From Debaryomyces hansenii CBS767 (lineage: Eukaryota; Ascomycota; Pichiomycetes; Serinales; Debaryomycetaceae): DNA of 64,000 nt. Positions within the stretch are counted from its first letter, which is position 1; each line of letters opens with the position of its first letter. The position numbers were made by a program, and so were the translations under genes. The notes below the pieces were generated by a model. That model did no database searches, was not told the DNA's origin, and saw only the letters and a list, made by a program, of their open reading frames with translations. Of this stretch, positions 57,752-64,000 are shown one piece after another. The stretch covers positions 806,001-870,000 of the forward strand of contig NC_006047.2 in the NCBI RefSeq assembly GCF_000006445.2, given 5' to 3'.

Positions 57752-57821
57752 TAGCTATATGGCCTGTAGAGTTGAATTGGCTTCGTCGTCGTCGCCAAAT
57801 ACCCGGGGTCGTTTTGTATGA
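57735..57821 (+). other. uORF 1 upstream of EFG1 (28 codons)
   Basis: The ATG at 57735 lies partly in the loop of the hairpin and opens 28 codons ending at TGA 57819-57821. A second in-frame ATG is at 57759. The encoded peptide has a Ser run and no known match, so it is probably regulatory if translated. Confidence 0.4.
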
Positions 57822-57889
57822 CAGGAATTTTGACGAACGAGGTGAATTTTTTTTCTCTACATAATTTGTTATTATTTTTCTTCCATTAA
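57818..57889 (+). other. uORF 2 upstream of EFG1 (23 codons)
   Basis: The ATG at 57818 overlaps the stop of uORF 1 as ATGA. The frame runs 23 codons to TAA 57887-57889, 153 bases before the EFG1 start. Confidence 0.4.
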
Positions 57890-58042
57890 TAACGGCTTTT
57901 TTTCACCAGAAGGTAATATTGTATTTTATTTTTGCATATAGTAGATAACAATACAAGGAACAAACGTGTGTTTAGTGTCAGACAACCAGCGGTATCAACT
58001 AGAAGTTAGAAAGGACCAAAAACGCACAGAAACTCGCAGACG

Positions 58043-59824
58043 ATGTCGAATTTAGAACCTCATCAATCCTTGGATTACAGAACAGCGTATCACACCAATA
58101 GCGGCGGGTACGCTGGCCATCAAGGCCAGAGCTCCAATGGACCGGCTGGGGTATCCCAGTCGAGTACTGGGACACCCAGCACGGGGGCCCAGGGGCCCTC
58201 GAGCCAGGCGCAACCATCGAGCCAGACGTCGACCTCATCGGCGGCTCAACAGCAGCCTTCGCTCCAACCGCTCCACTCGAATCCACAATTGCAGTCGCAA
58301 CACCCTCGAGGGTCGTCGAGCATGCCTCAGTATCAGCAATACCCTTCGAACTACTACTCGGATCAGTACCAGCAACAGTACCAGCAGTTGGTCAATGGCA
58401 CCAACCAGTCGTCGATTCTGAGCCAGTCAAGCCAACCCCAGTTGGCCACGCAGCAGCAACCTCACCAGCAGCCACCGCAACCTGTTAATGCGGGCGCCAT
58501 GGGCCAGTACCAGAGCTCTATGGGTGTTCCCCAACAGTTCCCCTACTCGTACTACATGCAATTTAATCAGTCGCAGAACCAGTCCAACGACATGAACTAC
58601 CCATACTCCCGTTACTCGAACTATCCACCTACAGCCGCTGCCGCGTCCACTTCGTCATCGGCGGCTCCTCCTCAGAATTATTCGGTTTATCAACAGTCGG
58701 TCCCCCAGGTCAACAACCAGATCACCCAACCACAACCACAGCATTATAGCAATGTAAATAATCATGGCACCACACCAGCTCCAGGCGGTGAGACCGCTGC
58801 CGGTTATTCATCCAACTATACTCCTGTTCCCGACACGCTTAGCTCGTCAAATAATTCTTCAGTGGGTCAATATCAGCCGCCAGGCGTTAGACCAAGAGTC
58901 ACCACCACCATGTGGGAAGACGAGAAAACTTTGTGCTACCAAGTCGATGCCAATAATGTTTCCGTTGTCAGAAGAGCCGATAACAATATGATTAACGGTA
59001 CGAAATTGTTAAACGTTGCCCAGATGACAAGAGGCCGTAGAGATGGTATTTTGAAATCAGAAAAAGTTAGACATGTGGTCAAAATCGGATCGATGCATTT
59101 AAAGGGTGTTTGGATCCCATTCGAAAGGGCCTTAGCCATGGCTCAAAGAGAAGGCATTGTCGATTTATTATATCCGTTGTTTGTCAGAGATATAAAGCGT
59201 GTTATTCAGACTGGGGTAACTCCTGCCAACAATGCATCAGCAGAACCCACAACTGGTTCGGGTACTCCTGGTGTCACGGCCCCAGCTGCTGCTCCAAATA
59301 ATCAATTAAGTACACCCAGTCAGTCAACTGCTGGTACGTCAACTATGAATTTGAATAACTATTACCCTCCATATGCACAATACCCTCAACCACAAACAGG
59401 TGGCACTGATCCTGCTACAGCTTCGAACCAATCACCACAACAAAACGTAAGTGATTTCCACTCATCTCAAGCACATCAACAGCCTGGTCAACAACAAGTT
59501 TACAGTTATCAACAACCTTATTATGCTCCAAACCAATATTATCAGCCTTATAATCCTCAAAGCAATTACTCTTCCTATAATTCTCAACCTGCTTATGCCG
59601 GTTACGGCTATGTGAACCAACAGTCCCAACAATCCCAACAATCCCAACCTCAAGCAGGCCATCAACAATCTCAACAGTTACCTCAAACACAAGGTCAATC
59701 GGCCCAACCTCAAAGTTCTTTACCACAACCATCTGATCCAAATAATTCGAGTCTTGACGCTGGTCATGCCAACGAAACATCACCTACTACAGACGATAAG
59801 CCTAAGCCTGAAGAAAAGGATTAA
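58043..59824 (+). CDS. EFG1: APSES transcription factor Efg1
   Basis: 593 residues. The APSES DNA-binding domain lies at about 280-390: [80 protein letters not shown], and a DLLYPLF close, which is the Efg1/Phd1/Sok2 form. Flanks are Gln/Ser/Pro/Tyr-rich prion-like sequence on both sides. In Candida, Efg1 controls filamentation, white-opaque state, metabolism and biofilm; in Debaryomycetaceae generally it acts in morphogenesis downstream of cAMP/PKA. The ATG is preceded by a leader with hairpin and uORFs. The N-terminal coding part is notably GC-rich with preferred codons different from the AT-rich neighbours. Confidence 0.95.
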   Translation: MSNLEPHQSLDYRTAYHTNSGGYAGHQGQSSNGPAGVSQSSTGTPSTGAQGPSSQAQPSSQTSTSSAAQQQPSLQPLHSNPQLQSQHPRGSSSMPQYQQYPSNYYSDQYQQQYQQLVNGTNQSSILSQSSQPQLATQQQPHQQPPQPVNAGAMGQYQSSMGVPQQFPYSYYMQFNQSQNQSNDMNYPYSRYSNYPPTAAAASTSSSAAPPQNYSVYQQSVPQVNNQITQPQPQHYSNVNNHGTTPAPGGETAAGYSSNYTPVPDTLSSSNNSSVGQYQPPGVRPRVTTTMWEDEKTLCYQVDANNVSVVRRADNNMINGTKLLNVAQMTRGRRDGILKSEKVRHVVKIGSMHLKGVWIPFERALAMAQREGIVDLLYPLFVRDIKRVIQTGVTPANNASAEPTTGSGTPGVTAPAAAPNNQLSTPSQSTAGTSTMNLNNYYPPYAQYPQPQTGGTDPATASNQSPQQNVSDFHSSQAHQQPGQQQVYSYQQPYYAPNQYYQPYNPQSNYSSYNSQPAYAGYGYVNQQSQQSQQSQPQAGHQQSQQLPQTQGQSAQPQSSLPQPSDPNNSSLDAGHANETSPTTDDKPKPEEKD

Positions 59825-60194
59825 GATCTATAGAACATGTGGATGAGAGTTAATGGAAAGAATCGTACACTATCTAAGACTCTCGTCAATTGATGAAATT
59901 CAAAGCGAGTTTAAATCATGGAAGAATAGAGATACATATGGAGTTGATCAGTTTTAGATTAAAAGTTGTATTATTATTTTTTTGTATTTGTTGTATTATT
60001 GTTTAGTTATTTTGTATGCTAACTCCTAATAAATTTATATCATACACGTATGCTATTGCAGGGTGGTACCGGCTACGTAAAGAGTGCTACATTAAAATCA
60101 ATTTTACGTTTTCATATAAAATATTGATATCTCTTCTTACTAAACTATCTGCATTAATAAACTCACTAACCCGACGAACGCAAAATCGAATTGA
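59825..60194. other. intergenic region between convergent EFG1 and YET3
   Basis: 370 bases with T-rich tracts (59968-60015) suited to 3' ends. No gene is seen. Confidence 0.4.
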
Positions 60195-60806
60195 CTACTC
60201 ATCCTTATCAATTACTTGTGATGGATTCAAGTCATCGTAGGACTTTTGCAATCCACCTACTTGTTTCTTCAAGGTAGCTATGTCAAGTTCCTTTTGTTCA
60301 ATTAACTTCTTATATTTAGCCACTTCACTGGACTCTTCGCCTTCTTCGCCAGCAATTTTAGAAGCTCCTTCTTTTTCATTCGCAGACAATTGTCTGAATT
60401 CAGCTTCCTTAGAGACCAATTTCTTCAAAATGGTACTCACGGTATAGATCGCAAGCATTAAATACAACACAGCACCAGTTATGTATAAATTCCTTTGCGA
60501 GTAAAATTTGGACGCCAATTGGTCGTACGACATCGTCCCAAATTGCTTGTTTTGGGAGTTTAAGGCGAAGTATGGATTCCCTAAAGTACCGAATCTTTGT
60601 AACCTCTGGATACAATCTGCAAATTGCATACTCAACAATATAACAGTAAACCAAAATCCTATCTTGAAGTTTTTCAGGTTCCTTAATACCGTGGCTATAT
60701 CCATGATTTTCACCCTAACAGGATGAGGCAATGGTAATACCATCAGCAATAAGGTTACCATTTCTAAAATTAAGGCACCGAAAACTAGGGACATTTGAAT
60801 ACTCAT
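60195..60806 (-). CDS. YET3: ER membrane protein Yet3 (BAP31 family)
   Basis: 203 residues, the length of yeast Yet1/Yet3. Three membrane spans lie at about 5-25, 47-65 and 105-126. The first loop has LPLPHPVRVKIM, typical of BAP31. The C-terminal 75 residues form a coiled coil (KYKKLIEQKELDIATLKKQVGGLQKSYDDL). BAP31-like proteins are abundant ER factors that interact with the translocon and, in yeast, with the Scs2/Opi1 system controlling inositol genes. There is no K-K-x-x retrieval signal at the very end (ends DKDE). YET3 rather than YET1 is chosen on general abundance and similarity, not on a decisive residue. Confidence 0.88.
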   Translation of the reverse strand: MSIQMSLVFGALILEMVTLLLMVLPLPHPVRVKIMDIATVLRNLKNFKIGFWFTVILLSMQFADCIQRLQRFGTLGNPYFALNSQNKQFGTMSYDQLASKFYSQRNLYITGAVLYLMLAIYTVSTILKKLVSKEAEFRQLSANEKEGASKIAGEEGEESSEVAKYKKLIEQKELDIATLKKQVGGLQKSYDDLNPSQVIDKDE

Positions 60807-61019
60807 GATGTTGTTGTTCTTGAATTGTGTCTCTTATCTACTTCTAATTAGCTAGTAAATTGTCTAATAGAAAGCTGTAAAAGGTGGTTTGGCGTTTCAG
60901 TTGTTCGTTCTTTTCGTGTCAAAAATCTTCGGTACGGCATATGCTCTAGATTTCATACAATGCAATTTCACTTACATTTAGATAGCTATAAATATATAAA
61001 TACTAGTACAATTGGTGGT

Positions 61020-64000
61020 TTATATGCCATATACTCTCTTAGCGTAATTGTAGGCAAAAATGCTAAAAAGAATCATACCCGAAATAATGGACCAAAACCA
61101 TGCTAAACCTTCGTAGTCCTGTCCTGGAACAATACAATTCATACCCCATAAACCTGTAACAACATTAATTGGTAACACAATGGTACCAAGAACAGTAATC
61201 TTACCCAATACATCATTGGTGTCATTGTTGACTTGAGTCATATCAATGTTTATTTGAGCAAGATAATTGGAATGGAACCGTGCCAATAATTTTTCATAAT
61301 GATTTAATGACTGGACCATAGTGACGATATGATCTTGAATATCGCTCAAGTACATACCAATCTCCAGCTTTGGCGAGCCCAGAGAGTTTCTGAAATTGTC
61401 GGCCTCTAATTTTTCACTGAATCTCTTGCTGAATCCCTTAATGACGTCAGCCTTGGAACCGAGAAGTCTGAGAACAGACATGACTCGTTTACGGCATTCA
61501 CCGATTCTTCTCAACATGTCACCCTTACGCTTCCAGCCTAATATCTTCGATGATGTGGACTTTGAGCTCGATGATTTTGACGACTTCTTGGACTCTGATT
61601 TAGTTGACAACGGAGCGTATGTCTTGTAACGAGAGCTGAATCCACTGTTATCAACAGTCGATTTGGATCTTTTTCTCTTGTAGAAAACATTGTTGGTGTT
61701 TCTAGTGTTCAAAGCATGGTGGTTGTTTTCGCTTTCATCATCAGAAGAATTATCGTCGCTGTCATCTTCGCTATCAGTATCACCAGAATGCATCTTTAAT
61801 ATGGCATCTTCGATTAGGTTAACCTCTTCTTCAATACTTTCAATCATCGGAGCAAAAGAGTCAGTAATATCGTCAATGATCGCATAACAAATCCAATCTG
61901 ATGATACAGTCAAATAATCCTTTAACAACCTTGCTCTTCTCCTCACATTAACAGGATGTGGCGTAGGAGAGAAATGAAATGTAATTACTGCATGCTTGAA
62001 TACAATCATGTACATGTTTAATGGCAGTAATTCGCCTTCTCTAATTTTCTTTACCCTAGACTTATTAGAACTAGACTCTTTAGTAGTGTGAAAGTTGCTG
62101 GCTGGTTTATTTTCATTCCCCTTAACAAGCTTTCTAAAAAATTTCCAAATTTTGGACTTTCTTTCTTGGGTGCCAAATACACTATTACCATCGTTGCTAT
62201 TTTCGTACATTTCCTGCAACTTATTTAATTTTTTCTCTTGTTCTTTCGCCCTTTGTTTTCGTCTTTCATAAACGATATCAAACGACGTAAAACATATAAA
62301 ATAGTAAGATTTAAATAATTCGACTTTTTCTCTTGTCTCGCCCAAAAAGATATCTTCAGTAGTTAATGGATGAATTCCAAACGTCTTTGATAATACTTTC
62401 ATTTCTTCTTCTGTTGGATCTAAAACATCAAGCCAAAATGGGTTACAATCAAGATGGACTTCCGACCCGACTATAGTTCCTGGTGCTGGACTAGGCTCCA
62501 AGTAATTTCCCTTAAGACTTGTTCCTCCTAATTTATTCATTTCACCGATATTCGCCTCGTTTAGTGCGGTCAATGGAACGGGAGTTCCAGAACTCGTTGG
62601 GGTATGATGGCTTCCATGAATGCTAGCACTTGACGAAGATGATGATGTCTTTTGAGAATAAAAGTTAGGCAGGAATAATTCACGCAAGGTGGTTGATTCA
62701 TCCTCAAAATTGTCTTCATTTTGCTCGTCGTGTTCATTATTCTCGTCTTTAGCATTTTTTCCCCATTTCCTTGCCAATGATACAGTATCCTCGGCAACTT
62801 TATTGCTGATGCTATCTGCTAGTAATCCGCTAATAGTAGGAGAATGTATGGTCTTATTTAAATCTTCTCTAAAATAAGTGAATCTGCATAATTTACCATC
62901 GGGCTTTGCATTTTTGAAACTTGTCTGTTGTTTTGGATTTCTCACTGGGTCGTTTGGATTATTTAAAATAGTTGGTATCCGGTCCTTCGATTTTTCCCAG
63001 GGTTGAATCGGTGTTGGTCTTATACGGAACGATTCATTCATCAGACTCATCGATTCAATCTCATTGATTTGTGCATTCTCCAATAATGGAGTGCTTTCCA
63101 CGGTTTCGTCAGGTGAACTTTTCTGTTTATTATTATTATTTTTCTTCTTCTTCTTTTTCTTCTTCTTATCATCGGCTTTGCCGTTAACTGACACTGCAAG
63201 GGGTTGTTGGAAATTAACGTTATGCTGATCTTCCATTTGTTGGTCCATCTTAAAATGATCACCCAGTCCATCTTCATTCTTTTCGTCATCAGCGTATTCA
63301 TCTAATTCTTCACGAACGAATTGTTCCAAGATTTTCAAATCTGGCCACTCATAACTGTCTTCCCTATCACCTCTTCCATCTACGCGATCATAGTAATCAG
63401 GGAAGCACACATCATCCAAAGACGTCGAGTCACTTGAATGGTCAGATGGAGGATTAGATCCACCAAACTCTAACGAGTTGATAGATCCGTCATCACTACG
63501 GCTATCACCTTCCTCGTTAAATGGATCATTCCATCCGTGTGTCATTTGACGTTGTTCCTTTGCATATTGATCCATATCTAAGGCAATTGACCCATACGAT
63601 CTAGTATCAGTTGGCGAATAGCCAGTCCCAGGATTAGTGTCATTCTGAACTAATAAGTTTTGCAAGTTTCTATTTGTTAAAGGTAAACTAGGTTGTTTTT
63701 TAAATGGTGGGTTTTTATTATTGTATTCCGCACTTGTAGTGGTATGTCTTCTAGAAGCAAGGTTTCCTTGGGCAGAAGTAGACTGAATTCCCCTTCTTCT
63801 TGATCTAGCTGGTGAAGAATGAATATGTGCTAAGTTGTCGTACATTCTATGATCTATATACGACCCACCTTTAATGCTATTGTCTTTGTTTTCGCTTCCA
63901 TCATTATTTGCATTCGATGAAGTTGTCGACTCATTATCTTGGTTGTCGTCGTTAAGGGGACTTGACGAATAATTCCCACTTTTCCAGTTCTTATTCTTAT
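61020..64000 (-). CDS. MNR2: CorA-type magnesium transporter, Mnr2/Alr family (5' end outside window)
   Basis: The frame runs from the stop at 61020 to the right edge without interruption, at least 993 codons, so the start is beyond the window; the ATG at 63845 is internal or an alternative. Two C-terminal spans flank the selectivity motif G-M-N (LWGMNCIVPG), the mark of the CorA superfamily. The preceding domain has TTEDIFLGETREKVELFKSYYFICF and the HFSPTPHPVNVRRRARLL block. The long disordered N-terminus carries a Lys9-Asn4 run, acidic patches and RFTYFREDLNKTIHSPTISGLL, which favours vacuolar Mnr2 over plasma-membrane Alr1. The role is Mg2+ movement, in Mnr2 release from the vacuole. An acidic insertion (SDDNSSDDES) lies in the cytosolic domain. 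Confidence 0.85.
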   Translation of the reverse strand, partial: KNKNWKSGNYSSSPLNDDNQDNESTTSSNANNDGSENKDNSIKGGSYIDHRMYDNLAHIHSSPARSRRRGIQSTSAQGNLASRRHTTTSAEYNNKNPPFKKQPSLPLTNRNLQNLLVQNDTNPGTGYSPTDTRSYGSIALDMDQYAKEQRQMTHGWNDPFNEEGDSRSDDGSINSLEFGGSNPPSDHSSDSTSLDDVCFPDYYDRVDGRGDREDSYEWPDLKILEQFVREELDEYADDEKNEDGLGDHFKMDQQMEDQHNVNFQQPLAVSVNGKADDKKKKKKKKKNNNNKQKSSPDETVESTPLLENAQINEIESMSLMNESFRIRPTPIQPWEKSKDRIPTILNNPNDPVRNPKQQTSFKNAKPDGKLCRFTYFREDLNKTIHSPTISGLLADSISNKVAEDTVSLARKWGKNAKDENNEHDEQNEDNFEDESTTLRELFLPNFYSQKTSSSSSSASIHGSHHTPTSSGTPVPLTALNEANIGEMNKLGGTSLKGNYLEPSPAPGTIVGSEVHLDCNPFWLDVLDPTEEEMKVLSKTFGIHPLTTEDIFLGETREKVELFKSYYFICFTSFDIVYERRKQRAKEQEKKLNKLQEMYENSNDGNSVFGTQERKSKIWKFFRKLVKGNENKPASNFHTTKESSSNKSRVKKIREGELLPLNMYMIVFKHAVITFHFSPTPHPVNVRRRARLLKDYLTVSSDWICYAIIDDITDSFAPMIESIEEEVNLIEDAILKMHSGDTDSEDDSDDNSSDDESENNHHALNTRNTNNVFYKRKRSKSTVDNSGFSSRYKTYAPLSTKSESKKSSKSSSSKSTSSKILGWKRKGDMLRRIGECRKRVMSVLRLLGSKADVIKGFSKRFSEKLEADNFRNSLGSPKLEIGMYLSDIQDHIVTMVQSLNHYEKLLARFHSNYLAQINIDMTQVNNDTNDVLGKITVLGTIVLPINVVTGLWGMNCIVPGQDYEGLAWFWSIISGMILFSIFAYNYAKRVYGI

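Larger units (their letters stand above)
56237..58042. promoter_or_regulatory. EFG1: 1.8-kb upstream region of EFG1, probable long mRNA leader
   Basis: No annotated gene fits here. Elements in order: palindrome TATATTCGAATATA (56409-56422); TATA box TATATAAA (56531-56538); 12-bp tandem repeat (56891-56935); a C-rich patch (about 56945-57130); an imperfect inverted repeat around an (AT)8 centre (57256-57358); a strong GC hairpin (57718-57751); two chained uORFs (57735-57889); T-rich tract before the ATG. C. albicans EFG1 has a leader of about 1.1-1.2 kb, so much of this may be transcribed; that is inference. Confidence 0.5.

Overview
The window is nuclear DNA from a budding yeast of the CTG clade (Serinales), most likely Debaryomyces or a close relative. 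Four observations support this: an AT-rich, gene-dense layout; few introns, all with GTATGT donors and TACTAAC branch points; yeast-specific genes (EFG1/APSES, COX8, COX9, DBP6, SHQ1, VPS33); and in-frame CTG codons at positions where homologues carry Ser (MLH3 codon 89, RAD26 codon 509, DBP6 codon 299). The species name is an inference. I see no transposon, LTR, CRISPR array or origin.

Layout. 1-8.1 kb: a Crz1/Crz2-type zinc-finger factor, a Yat2-type carnitine acyltransferase that lacks the catalytic His, IBA57, tRNA-Ala(UGC) and CDT1. 8.1-18.6 kb: ER P5A ATPase SPF1, divergent from a 2-oxoglutarate oxygenase; the spliced mitochondrial carrier TPC1; a spliced ATG29-like gene divergent from MLH3. 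18.7-27.5 kb: POM34, a head-to-tail array of four peroxisomal acyl-CoA thioesterases, and VPS33. 27.9-31.8 kb: COX9 and COX8 sharing one promoter, PCF11 and mitochondrial IDP1. 31.8-35.4 kb: a long intergenic stretch that hides a 68-residue spliced mitochondrial-type gene, then an XBP1-like KilA-N/APSES factor. 35.7-47.5 kb: COG6, DPH1/SHQ1 (divergent), an unidentified low-complexity protein, an AST1-like dehydrogenase-fold protein divergent from an LMBRD2-like membrane protein. 47.7-56.2 kb: PTC6, RSM19, DBP6, RAD26 and AIM32. 56.2-59.8 kb: a 1.8-kb leader/promoter region with a strong hairpin and chained uORFs, then EFG1. 59.8-64 kb: YET3 and a CorA-type Mg transporter (MNR2/ALR) that runs off the right edge.

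Most genes are single-copy housekeeping genes. The accessory-looking parts are the thioesterase array, the Yat2-type protein, the hidden small gene and the EFG1 upstream region. Mitochondrial functions recur (IBA57, TPC1, COX8, COX9, IDP1, RSM19, PTC6, AIM32 and the new small gene), as does lipid/acetyl metabolism (YAT2-like, thioesterases). Sites that fit known regulators are a CCAAT box between COX9 and COX8, GATA clusters upstream of ATG29-like and of the oxygenase, a Mig1-like site before the Yat2-type gene, and CCTCGG before two thioesterases.
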